Of a stretch of DNA of 64,000 bases, positions 55,652 through 63,602 are shown piece after piece (the stretch's first letter is position 1; every line of letters begins with the position of its first letter). The DNA is taken from NCBI GenBank assembly GCA_910574835.1, contig CAJTDE010000016.1:27966-91965 (forward strand), read 5' to 3'. The translations under genes were made by a program, and so were the position numbers. The notes below the pieces were generated by a model, which was given only the letters and a program-made list of their open reading frames with translations, was not told the DNA's origin and searched no databases. Source of the stretch: Clostridia bacterium. Its GTDB lineage: Bacteria; Bacillota; Clostridia; Lachnospirales; Lachnospiraceae.

Positions 55652-57401
55652 ATCCAGCAAACAAACCATCCATCCCATATTTTTTCTGAAAAATGCAGTT
55701 AAATGTTTCATTCCTCTTTTTAGCTATAAGCTGAACAAACATTTCCACCGCTGATGTCGCTGCCAAATGCATATCGCAAGCAAGAGCAGGGAAAACCGGA
55801 TTCCAACATCCAACACCGTCCCAAGGCAATCCATCTTTTTTCATTTGCTCTTTGTCTTTTTTTGTCATATCTTCTAAACGGCTATCAAACATTGAACTGT
55901 TAAAATGTCTTCCCTTATGATATGAAAAATACGCTCTTTCCGCTTTATAGCCTACAGATACAGAAAGAAAAATTTTTTCTGATTTAATCTGTGATAACAG
56001 GTTTATTACAGAGTCCTTTGCAGTGCAGTCGATAATCACATCATATGGATTTAAGAGGTTCAAAGTAGTTTCGGATAAATACTCTGGAACTGCTTTTGCT
56101 CGTACATGGCCGTTTATCTCCTCTAAATGTTTCTGTAATTCGTGAGCTTTATAATGATTCAGATTCTTAATACCCAAAGTATGCCTTGCAAGGTTTCCTA
56201 CAGATAAAGTATCCCCATCAATAAGTAAAATTCTCCAAACTCCTGATCGAACCAATAATTCCGCAATCGCTGATCCCAGAGAACCCGCTCCAATTATTGC
56301 ATAACTTTTTTTCGTTACCTCCCTATCAAACATTCCTCTGTTCAAAATCTGTCTCTGATTCCAGTTTTCAGAAAAACACCAGTCTATTGGCTGATCATCT
56401 TTTAAGATACTTAAACAGTCCCTCCAATACCACCCTATCTTATTTGGTCGGAATCCTTTCTGTGTCTTGTTATGATGCGAAAGTACAGGCAGCATCCATG
56501 ACCACCAATGATAGTTCTTTGTTTCCCCTCCAAACAGTTTTGGAATGGGAAACCCTATTAAAAACAAATGCCGTTTTCCATCCCGTATTTTGTCCAAAAG
56601 ACGAACGATATCTGAATCCCACAGTATTCCCAGTACTTCTTTTAATTCTGCTATCGTATTTGGTGCCTGCCATCTGTTAATTACAGGTATTTGATCAAGA
56701 ATAATCCATATACCCTCTTGCATATATTTATCATTTTTATCAACATAACCGCCCCACTCATTCTGAACACACAAAGTTCCCCTCATATCCCAAAATGAGT
56801 CAATAAAATACTGATTATTTCCTTGATGATACATTTTAAAGGTTCCTAACTTTGCTCCAGCATCCTCCCACTGCATAAAGGAAACACAGTCTTCATTGAA
56901 AATAATGTACTTATTTTGTAACTCGACCACATCTGGAAGTTCAAAATTATCATGCATAGACACTAAGGCATCATTTTCTGCTTTGTCAATCCATTCCAGA
57001 AGCCGTATAATATTCCACCGCATTCTTTCCATAGCATGAACTGGCTCGCTATTGATATCAGCCACTGATTCTAATGGATCTTTAAGACAAATATCACCCT
57101 CTCTCCACAAACCGTTTTTTGCAATTATGCCATTGTTGGATTGATGATAAAATGTATCTGTAATTCCGCCATTCACAGCTGGAAAAATCTTCACCTTGCC
57201 ATCGGGAAAAATATCCTGGACCGTTACATACCAGACTGTCTCCATCGGAATATTTTTCCCTTCAAAATTCTGATGCACTTGAATACTGAAATACCATACA
57301 GCATCTTCTTCATCCCATGTCAAATCCGTTAGCAGTTCCACCTGACTGAATTCATCTATACAACGCCTGCTTTCCAGTAATATCTTAGATGGATTTTTCA
57401 A
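55638..57401 (-). CDS. cap2: CBASS Cap2, E1-E2 fusion conjugating enzyme
   Basis: 587 residues. The N-terminal E2-like domain (1-~150) has the Cys in GDICLKDP at ~104, where the E2 nucleophile is expected. The C-terminal E1/ThiF domain (~360-560) has the nucleotide loop YAIIGAGSLGSAIAELL (~366), DGDTLSVGNLARH and a Cys in GVGCWNPVFP at ~530 as the candidate E1 nucleophile. Cap2 conjugates the C-terminus of the CD-NTase to a target, which primes it. TTG start overlapping the cdnD stop; its ribosome site GGAGGAAG lies in the last codons of cdnD. Confidence 0.9.
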   Translation of the reverse strand: MKNPSKILLESRRCIDEFSQVELLTDLTWDEEDAVWYFSIQVHQNFEGKNIPMETVWYVTVQDIFPDGKVKIFPAVNGGITDTFYHQSNNGIIAKNGLWREGDICLKDPLESVADINSEPVHAMERMRWNIIRLLEWIDKAENDALVSMHDNFELPDVVELQNKYIIFNEDCVSFMQWEDAGAKLGTFKMYHQGNNQYFIDSFWDMRGTLCVQNEWGGYVDKNDKYMQEGIWIILDQIPVINRWQAPNTIAELKEVLGILWDSDIVRLLDKIRDGKRHLFLIGFPIPKLFGGETKNYHWWSWMLPVLSHHNKTQKGFRPNKIGWYWRDCLSILKDDQPIDWCFSENWNQRQILNRGMFDREVTKKSYAIIGAGSLGSAIAELLVRSGVWRILLIDGDTLSVGNLARHTLGIKNLNHYKAHELQKHLEEINGHVRAKAVPEYLSETTLNLLNPYDVIIDCTAKDSVINLLSQIKSEKIFLSVSVGYKAERAYFSYHKGRHFNSSMFDSRLEDMTKKDKEQMKKDGLPWDGVGCWNPVFPALACDMHLAATSAVEMFVQLIAKKRNETFNCIFQKKYGMDGLFAGYERI

Positions 57402-58501
57402 GCAAATCTTCCTCCAGTCAAATTAACACTAGGCTCCTCTCTTTTTGAAAATACCGCCTGTTGCTGCTTTGGTGCCTCCGGAAACTTATTTCCAAACAAC
57501 TCTCTCCATAGATCTGCGCTTTCCTGTACGGTTTCTGCATCATATGCATCTCTTGCTATAACAGCAGCTCCACATACCGATTTATAAAATGCATCATAAT
57601 CCGCCTCTGATAATCGTCCAAACACATCATGCTCAGGAACTCCTCTGTCATTTAATACAGGTTTTTTCGGATAGTCAGTCACTATTTTTTCAAGCGTTAA
57701 TACAACCCCTTCAGCCACTGATTTTATTCCATCAGGACAGCAGTCACCAACAAAATGCTCCAAAGGATAACTTTTGGGGTGTTTTATATTGGGAAATTTC
57801 TCTTTTCTCCACCATTTAATGCATTTTACCACATTAACATAATTTCCATTGCATTTTGCATTTTTTTCATGAGTCCATCTTATCTGCTCCAATGGATGTG
57901 TTTTATCCCAAAAGTCTGCCTCCCGATCTGGAATAAATAATGGTTCTTTTCTCCAGTCTTCATCAGCAGCGGCTTCCAGAAATGCTGAAACTGCAGTTTC
58001 CCATAAACTATAAGAACATTTAGACATCTTTGTAAATTGTTGATACATCTCTTCCACATCATCATTTGACAAAACGGCCATGTTTTCTAACAACCCCTGC
58101 TCCGCCAATGAAGGTGCAGAAGTTGGCACAATATCCAAATCTACATGCGTCATCTCAATTCCCCAAGACCGTCCCTGTTTTCGATATTTCCCATCATAGT
58201 ATTCCTTTAAAAACGGTTCAAAGGCATCTAATGCTTGCTCCGGAGTTACTTCTTCTTTGTCCAATCTTGTTACCACTACAATATCTACATCCGATCTTTT
58301 TCCATTCTTGGGCCTTACTGCTGTGGCGCGTTTATAACTTCCCTGTAAGAAAGTTGTTACAATAATGTCTTTAAGATCATCATACGCCATCAGCCTGTTC
58401 CTTAATGTTGTATGTGCAGTCTTCAATTCGTTTACCTGATTTTCAGTTAACCTGATATTCTTCAAAAAATCATTAAAATAAGTTACCATCGTCTGTGCCA
58501 T
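57398..58501 (-). CDS. cdnD: CD-NTase, CdnD-like cyclic oligonucleotide synthase
   Basis: 367-residue nucleotidyltransferase. GS motif in LQGSYKRATAVRP (~52) and the metal-binding Asp pair in SDVDIVVVTRLDKEE (~72-74) with the third Asp in THVDLDIVPT (~121). Overall it resembles CdnD of enterobacterial type II CBASS, some of which make cyclic AMP-AMP-GMP; the product here is not provable from sequence. The C-terminus reads NLTGGRFA, a short tail of the kind that Cap2 conjugates. GAAGGAGAATT before ATG, coupled by one base to cap4 (TAATG). Confidence 0.9.
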   Translation of the reverse strand: MAQTMVTYFNDFLKNIRLTENQVNELKTAHTTLRNRLMAYDDLKDIIVTTFLQGSYKRATAVRPKNGKRSDVDIVVVTRLDKEEVTPEQALDAFEPFLKEYYDGKYRKQGRSWGIEMTHVDLDIVPTSAPSLAEQGLLENMAVLSNDDVEEMYQQFTKMSKCSYSLWETAVSAFLEAAADEDWRKEPLFIPDREADFWDKTHPLEQIRWTHEKNAKCNGNYVNVVKCIKWWRKEKFPNIKHPKSYPLEHFVGDCCPDGIKSVAEGVVLTLEKIVTDYPKKPVLNDRGVPEHDVFGRLSEADYDAFYKSVCGAAVIARDAYDAETVQESADLWRELFGNKFPEAPKQQQAVFSKREEPSVNLTGGRFA

Positions 58502-60012
58502 TATAATTCTCCTTCCTGTGGAAATAAAATTGTTGAATAATATGTATTTTCTTTTGGATCAAATTCATAGAGCTGAATCTTTCCGTACATCATAGATTGC
58601 ATTCCCAAATAAAACATTAACGAGTTAGGACCTGCTATAAATAAATGCAATCTTCCTTTTTTTATAATATCTGCATGCTTGCTAATTTCTCTACTTATCT
58701 GTTTCGCAAGCTGCCATGCATGTGTTCCATCTTTTACTGCATCGTTTCCAAAGTCCTCCAACAAGAAGGCCTTATGCAAACCTATTTTAAGCTGACTATT
58801 TTCTATGAAGTTTTGCACAGCTTTGTTGATATCGTGCGTAACTCCAATAGATATTGCCACTTCGCTTGCTCCGGCACATAGCATCTTATCAGATACTATA
58901 AACTTGCTATACACCGCCTCATCGATAGTATCCCTTTTCCAATCAACACGACCATCTAATGTCTTTTGAACTGGAATCACTTTTATTCCAGATTTTGGAT
59001 TTAATATACGCCCTGCCGTAAAAGAAACAGATAGCAAAGTTTCCAAGGCAACATGATATTCTATTGTGTTATCAAGTCTGTTGCAAACAAACTTCTCAAT
59101 AGCTTGAAAAACATTTCCCCACGAATATCCCGGCTGCAATTCTCTTTTATCCAAAATATTTGTCAAATCTAAGATATCACTTGCCCAGCCATCCAGCCAT
59201 TCCGTATATCTTGTAAAACTTTTTATGGCAATAGATGCGGCATCCTTTGTCGTATGAAAGAGGTTTTCTTTTTCCAAACTCCTTTTTATATCATCTTTCT
59301 TTACAATATGGATTCCGTTTCTATTCCAAGCATGAACTAAATCACAATATGGAAGTGTATCTTTGCTATCTGTCCATGGTTGCAGTTTGTAGTAGGAAAA
59401 ATCCCGATTTAATTGCTCTTTTAAATCGTTAAAACATTCTTGCCCATCTTTTATGCGGACTTGCCTTAAAATATTCAGCAGTTCGTTTTCAGTCACAGAT
59501 AATTCTTCACACAGTCTTTGCCTTAGCGCCCCCATCTCGGAATTGGAGGTTTTTCCTTCCTGGAGCTTATTAAGATCGAATGTTTTATCTACATTACTGA
59601 TTAACTTGTTTAGAATATCTCCTGACTTAATCCTCCATACGGAATACATTGTAAAACGGCTTCTGGAAAAATCTATTTTTTCATTCCTATAAGCATTTAC
59701 AACGTTTTGTAGAAAAGAATTCTTTTTTGCATTGATAAATGCAGGATCCAATAGATTATCCATTGTAAATTCCTCTGACTGCTTCATATGAAATTTTATT
59801 TGGAAATAATCAGCATCTATGTAGGTATCCCGAAAACGTTGTTCATTGCTATAATATATCACAATATCATCAAATGATTTTACCTCTCCATATTCATATC
59901 CAATTTCTTTAATGTTTGAGATGCCAAGCATCTGGACCGCATATTTCCAGAACACCATCGCTTGATATATATCTCCATAATTTCTTGCAGCAACAGCATT
60001 GCTCAATTTCAT
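58501..60012 (-). CDS. cap4: CBASS Cap4 effector, DUF4297 nuclease with SAVED domain
   Basis: 503 residues. The N-terminal ~200 residues match the DUF4297/Cap4 DNA endonuclease (AARNYGDIYQAMVFWKYA, then FDDIVIYYS and the DYFQIKFHMKQ strand holding the PD-(D/E)xK Asp and Gln-x-Lys). The C-terminal SAVED domain (~300-503; LHLFIAGPNSLMFYLG, GKIQLYEFDP) binds the cyclic oligonucleotide made by CdnD. Binding should activate non-specific DNA cutting. Start ATG 60012 has GGGGAGG; TTG 60033 is less likely. First large gene of the operon. Confidence 0.9.
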   Translation of the reverse strand: MKLSNAVAARNYGDIYQAMVFWKYAVQMLGISNIKEIGYEYGEVKSFDDIVIYYSNEQRFRDTYIDADYFQIKFHMKQSEEFTMDNLLDPAFINAKKNSFLQNVVNAYRNEKIDFSRSRFTMYSVWRIKSGDILNKLISNVDKTFDLNKLQEGKTSNSEMGALRQRLCEELSVTENELLNILRQVRIKDGQECFNDLKEQLNRDFSYYKLQPWTDSKDTLPYCDLVHAWNRNGIHIVKKDDIKRSLEKENLFHTTKDAASIAIKSFTRYTEWLDGWASDILDLTNILDKRELQPGYSWGNVFQAIEKFVCNRLDNTIEYHVALETLLSVSFTAGRILNPKSGIKVIPVQKTLDGRVDWKRDTIDEAVYSKFIVSDKMLCAGASEVAISIGVTHDINKAVQNFIENSQLKIGLHKAFLLEDFGNDAVKDGTHAWQLAKQISREISKHADIIKKGRLHLFIAGPNSLMFYLGMQSMMYGKIQLYEFDPKENTYYSTILFPQEGEL

Positions 60013-60041
60013 TCCTCCCCTTTTCCATAACAATAAATATC

Positions 60042-60257
60042 CTATTCAATATTATCTCTCAGACTTCCGTTCGGCTTTGACCGCAGATACGTGGTTCCAT
60101 TGGGATTTTTGACTGCCACATAATTCTGGTAACCGGGATTCCCTTTTTCCACCTGCCGAATAGCCTGTTCAAGCTTTATCTTTCTTCCTGATTCAATGTT
60201 CACAAATTCCGTGTTTAATCCTGTTTTTGATTCCTTCGATACTTTTAACTTCATCAT
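60042..60257 (-). CDS. DUF3892-like small protein at head of CBASS operon
   Basis: 71 residues, AGGAGGAA just before the ATG. The C-terminal part (VAVKNPNGTTYLRSKPNGSLRDN) resembles DUF3892, a small barrel-like family of unknown role. 29 bases upstream of cap4 in the same orientation, so it is probably part of the transcript. It is not a standard CBASS gene; a regulatory or accessory role is possible. Confidence 0.7.
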   Translation of the reverse strand: MMKLKVSKESKTGLNTEFVNIESGRKIKLEQAIRQVEKGNPGYQNYVAVKNPNGTTYLRSKPNGSLRDNIE

Positions 60258-60368
60258 TTCCTCCTGATTTTGGCTACACTTAATAAAGCAGTCCTTTTTA
60301 CTGCATTTGCAAAATTTATAAAAACCAACAATGACCTGCCTGGGAATTAGTCGAACCTCTGTTTCGGA

Positions 60369-60397
60369 TTGAAATCAAGAATAATAGATGATAAAAT
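60369..60397 (+). promoter_or_regulatory. Sigma-A promoter for candidate small RNA
   Basis: TTGAAA, 17-base spacer, TAAAAT on the plus strand, opposite to all neighbouring genes. No plus-strand ORF follows; a terminator hairpin lies ~50 bases downstream. Confidence 0.65.
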
Positions 60398-60403
60398 AAC
60401 TTT

Positions 60404-60475
60404 TGTACATTTAGTGATCATCATCTATGGTCATTAACAATTCTCTAGCTGAAGTTGGCCGCTTCAGCTATTTTA
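60404..60475 (+). ncRNA. Candidate small RNA between CBASS and AAA/TOPRIM genes
   Basis: ~70-nt transcript predicted from the promoter at 60369-60397 to the hairpin TAGCTGAAG (60445)/CTTCAGCTA (60461) followed by TTTTAATT. It contains no ORF of note. It is antisense to nothing but lies in the gap between the two minus-strand systems. It could be a regulatory or defence-linked RNA, or a chance promoter-terminator pair. Confidence 0.5.
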
Positions 60476-60505
60476 ATTGCCACATTCTCTCTTTCCAATC
60501 TTTCA

Positions 60506-61114
60506 TCATTTTTTGCTTATACCACCTCCTCGCACTCCCAGCTCTTTGTACAGTAAATCCAGGCCCTTTGTTACCCCTCTGCTAATCAGACCAATGTCCA
60601 GAGCTTGGACAAGTCCGTTGACTTCGCGCCCCTTTTTGGCATATATCTTATTTGCTTTTTTAAATAGATACTTCAATTTCTCATATCCATTGGAGCCTTG
60701 AGGTTCTATATCGGAGCTTAGCTTTAAAAAACGCCTTATACCCTCCTTATCAATCAGAAACCAATCCTCTATTGATTTTTCGGCCTTGATGTGGAGCACT
60801 TTATGTGCCCCGTCATCTTTAAGAAGCTTTTCCACTTCCTTCCAGTTAATTTTGGGCCTTTGTACATAGCCAAAAACATCTGTATCATAGCAAAGCGCAA
60901 CCGTTATTTGATATCTTTCTACTTTAGGCTTAACCTCTTTCAAAAAAATTCGATTTACTTCCTTTTTGTATCCGCCTATTCCATCTATACTTCTATAAAT
61001 CACTTTATGTTCAAGCTTTTTATCTACATGACATTCTCTTATGTATTTTATGAGAGCCTTATAAAACTCCACCTCTGTTTGCCCCTCAACAAACAATACC
61101 AAACACTTATTCAA
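60506..61114 (-). CDS. TOPRIM-domain protein, DUF4276/RloB-like
   Basis: 202 residues from a TTG at 61114 (overlapping the ATPase stop by 8 bases; GGAG 10 bases upstream); GTG 61123 is an alternative. LVLFVEGQTEVEFYKAL holds the TOPRIM Glu near residue 8, CYDTDVF the Asp pair, and IKAEKSIEDWFLIDKEG resembles RloB/DUF4276. TOPRIM domains of this type act as nucleases in OLD, PARIS (AriB) and AbiL/Rlo systems. Coupled to the AAA ATPase gene. Confidence 0.82.
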   Translation of the reverse strand: MNKCLVLFVEGQTEVEFYKALIKYIRECHVDKKLEHKVIYRSIDGIGGYKKEVNRIFLKEVKPKVERYQITVALCYDTDVFGYVQRPKINWKEVEKLLKDDGAHKVLHIKAEKSIEDWFLIDKEGIRRFLKLSSDIEPQGSNGYEKLKYLFKKANKIYAKKGREVNGLVQALDIGLISRGVTKGLDLLYKELGVRGGGISKK

Positions 61115-62396
61115 CTGTATCACACTCCAGATATCCTTCAATTTCGCTTTCGTTATCAGCCAGCATAGAGAAAATATAATCTCCCATACCCATGTCAAGA
61201 GAATCTGCGTCATCCTCAAGCATTTTCTCTTTGTTCTTCTTAAATCCATGGAATTCGGCTATCCCACCGTCCCGGGGTAAGCCTACATAAATGCTGTCTA
61301 AATCCATAAAACTGATTATATATGGAGAATGGCTTGTAATTATTACTTTACAATCGTCCAACAAATCGGAAATTATCTGTAAATATGTCCGGAATAAAGA
61401 TGGATGAATGGAGTTCTCAGGCTCTTCAATAGCAATCAAAGATATATTTCTTTCCTCTAAACTTGCCATTATGATTTTGGTCAAAATCATGAATACCCTT
61501 TTTGCTCCATCAGACATTGCTTTAAAGTCAATGAGCCTGCACAAATTTTTATTGCGAACAAACAGTAAATATATGCTGTCAGAAACTATAAATGGTGCAT
61601 CATCAGGCACAACGACAGTACCTTCACTGGAAACCTGAATTTCCCTAACAATGACGTCCTCAATATCAGGAAACAAACTTTTATAAGCATCTAAAAGCAG
61701 GTCAAATTTCCCCGGATTGATTTGTTTCAATTTTGCTATCACTCTTGGCAAACTATGTGAATCAATAAAATACTCAGAGCCTTTACTTATGATAGGATCC
61801 GGCATATAAAACCCTTTCGGATCAAGATTATTTTCCATATAAAGCTTTAAATCATTCAGCTTTTTAATGATTTCTATATAGTATAACTGATCGAATGCTT
61901 TTAACTTATTAACAACCAATTCCACATTTCCTATTTGGGTAGGCGTAGCACATCTTCCGGTTTCTGAACTCTTATAGAAAGCTTCCTGTCCCTGTCTGTT
62001 GATAAGTTGGTTATATTTCTTCCCCTTTTCATCAATCTTCACTTTAAGATATTCATTTTTAATATTTGCCTCATCTTCTCTGGTTCGTAGCCATCCAAAA
62101 GTAAACCCATAAATAATTCGATATTTAACAACTCCAATTATAGTAGTCATTTCTATTTCATATCGAAAATCCTTATCCAGAGAAGCCTTATTGATTGGCA
62201 TGACATTATCTGAGCTCATGAGACTTTGTCTCTGCTCCTCATTGCACTTCATAAAGTCAATACCGAAATCAATGCCAGATAACACATTAGACTTACCAAA
62301 ATTATTCAATGCAACCAATGAAGTAATCTTGCTAAATGCAATATTAACATTATTTAAATTTTTGAAACCGTCTAATGCAATTCTTTGTATTTTCAT
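61107..62396 (-). CDS. AAA15/21-type ATPase, RloA/AriA-like
   Basis: 429 residues of the SMC/ABC-like AAA15/21 family. Start ATG 62396 (M-K-I-Q-R-I-A-L-D-G-F) agrees with a promoter whose transcript starts at ~62420. The P-loop region reads VALNNFGKSNVL: the first Gly of Walker A is Ala but GKS is intact. Walker B is LIAIEEPENS with the Glu pair, and the H-loop is ITSHSPYI. The ATPase plus TOPRIM pair resembles PARIS, RloAB or AbiL defence; the exact type is uncertain. Confidence 0.85.
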   Translation of the reverse strand: MKIQRIALDGFKNLNNVNIAFSKITSLVALNNFGKSNVLSGIDFGIDFMKCNEEQRQSLMSSDNVMPINKASLDKDFRYEIEMTTIIGVVKYRIIYGFTFGWLRTREDEANIKNEYLKVKIDEKGKKYNQLINRQGQEAFYKSSETGRCATPTQIGNVELVVNKLKAFDQLYYIEIIKKLNDLKLYMENNLDPKGFYMPDPIISKGSEYFIDSHSLPRVIAKLKQINPGKFDLLLDAYKSLFPDIEDVIVREIQVSSEGTVVVPDDAPFIVSDSIYLLFVRNKNLCRLIDFKAMSDGAKRVFMILTKIIMASLEERNISLIAIEEPENSIHPSLFRTYLQIISDLLDDCKVIITSHSPYIISFMDLDSIYVGLPRDGGIAEFHGFKKNKEKMLEDDADSLDMGMGDYIFSMLADNESEIEGYLECDTVE

Positions 62397-62427
62397 AGGT
62401 AGTCTACCCTTTCTATTATTTATCAAT

Positions 62428-62455
62428 ATAATACCACCTCTTCAAAAAAATGCAA
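62428..62455 (-). promoter_or_regulatory. Sigma-A promoter of the AAA/TOPRIM operon
   Basis: Minus strand TTGCAT, 16-base spacer, TATTAT, ~32 bases before ATG 62396. It supports that start over the upstream ATG at 62426. Confidence 0.75.
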
Positions 62456-62603
62456 TACTTTTTTTCGTTTTATTTTAATTTTTTCTTATTTTGTATAATT
62501 TTATTCATAAAATGCAATGTTTAATACCATTTTATATCGAATCCTAATATTAAAAGTCATTCTATAAATCATTTCTGTTATCATGTATACAATATTTTCT
62601 CAC

Positions 62604-62680
62604 TGGCACTATATTGGCACAAAACTATCCCAACTTGGCACAGCATTGCGATTTACAGGGTAAATCCCATATGCTAAAAT
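62604..62680 (+). promoter_or_regulatory. Regulatory cassette 2: phased TGGCAC repeats and promoter of the pilus block
   Basis: TGGCAC at 62604, 62615 and 62636, spaced 11 and 21, i.e. one and two helical turns, so on one face of the DNA. Promoter TTTACA (62652), 17-base spacer, TAAAAT (62675). The spacer holds GGGTAAATCCC, a palindrome with a different core from cassette 1. The first and last repeats are 32 bases apart, exactly as in cassette 1. Confidence 0.88.
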
Positions 62681-62714
62681 AGGTATTGTGAAAAATCATA
62701 TACTGCAACCGAAC

Positions 62715-62752
62715 GCAGGCAGGATGTCCACCCCGGATCCCGCCTGCTTTTT
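62715..62752 (+). terminator. Leader terminator of cassette 2
   Basis: GCAGGC-A-GGAT pairs with ATCC-C-GCCTGC (one mismatch), followed by TTTTT. It lies 20 bases before the TTG start of the pilus gene, inside the leader, as in cassette 1. Confidence 0.85.
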
Positions 62753-62772
62753 GTTGCCCAGGAGGTGACATC

Positions 62773-63198
62773 TTGAGAAAAAAACTGAAACGGCTCCTGC
62801 TATCCGAGAGAGGAGACTCCTCTTATATCAGCAGCTTCATCTACATCCTTGTAGCCGTCATCCTGATCGCTTTCATCATCAATGTCTTCCATATCATTTC
62901 CATCAAGCAGGAAATGGACCATATGGCAGACCAGATCGTAAAGCAGATCCAGTTAAACGGCGGAACCAGTGGGGAGACGGATTCCCTCTTCTCCTATCTC
63001 TCCGGTGAGATGAGCGAAGTGGAAGGACTGACCTACCAGGTTTCCTGCTCCGGCAGCTCCAGCCGCATCCAGATCGGATCCCCCTTCTATGTCACAGTGA
63101 CAGGGCGTTGCTATCTGGGCGGTTTCTGGCACTTCAACCTTGTGCCCATCAACATACGCGCCCAGGGTGCCGGTGTCAGCGAGCACTACTGGAAGTAA
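62773..63198 (+). CDS. DUF4320/TadE-like pilus-assembly protein
   Basis: 141 residues, TTG start with AGGAGGTGACATC upstream. Positively charged N-terminus, then one membrane helix (ISSFIYILVAVILIAFIINVF) and a soluble ~100-residue part with GxCYLGGFWHF. Typical of DUF4320 proteins in Firmicute conjugative elements, related to TadE pseudopilins. First gene after cassette 2. Confidence 0.78.
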   Translation: MRKKLKRLLLSERGDSSYISSFIYILVAVILIAFIINVFHIISIKQEMDHMADQIVKQIQLNGGTSGETDSLFSYLSGEMSEVEGLTYQVSCSGSSSRIQIGSPFYVTVTGRCYLGGFWHFNLVPINIRAQGAGVSEHYWK

Positions 63199-63209
63199 AG
63201 GAGGAGCTT

Positions 63210-63602
63210 ATGCACAAAAAAATCATCCGGGATGAGCGCGGGGACCTTTCCTTTTTCACTGTTTTCGTCATCCTGGCCATCAACATGCTCCTGGCCTTCG
63301 TGCTCCTGTTCGCTTCCGTCAAGATCAACTGCATCAATATCCGGAATGCAGCCAAGATGGAACTGAACAACGTCAGTGCCCGGATCTATGCGGACACCTT
63401 CCACTCCCAGAGGGAAGCCAACCTGGATTCCTACATGGCAGACCTGCATTTAAGCTCCGCCTATCAGGAAGCACTGCGGGCCGGCTTTATCCTGGGCATG
63501 GAGGAACGGATACAGCTGACCAGTGACGATTACACCGTAGACAACATCCACCTGCAGTTCAACCAGTATTCTGACAAGATCGAATATGTAGTGACCTGCT
63601 GA
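63210..63602 (+). CDS. TadE-like pseudopilin, probably truncated
   Basis: 130 residues, AAGGAGGAGC before ATG 63210. Charged start (MHKKIIRDERGDLSFFT), one membrane helix (FVILAINMLLAFVLLFA) and a short soluble part ending KIEYVVTC. Relatives usually continue for tens of residues with a second conserved block. The stop lies exactly at the left boundary of the IS21-type sequence, so the frame was probably cut by the insertion. 11 bases after the previous gene. Confidence 0.7.
   Translation: MHKKIIRDERGDLSFFTVFVILAINMLLAFVLLFASVKINCINIRNAAKMELNNVSARIYADTFHSQREANLDSYMADLHLSSAYQEALRAGFILGMEERIQLTSDDYTVDNIHLQFNQYSDKIEYVVTC

Noticed and set aside
60330..60380. tRNA-like or CRISPR-repeat-like stretch (AGTCGAACC... 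and GGATTGAAAT)
   Set aside because: The flanks of AGTCGAA are not complementary, so no T-arm forms, and only a single copy is present with no spacers or cas genes.
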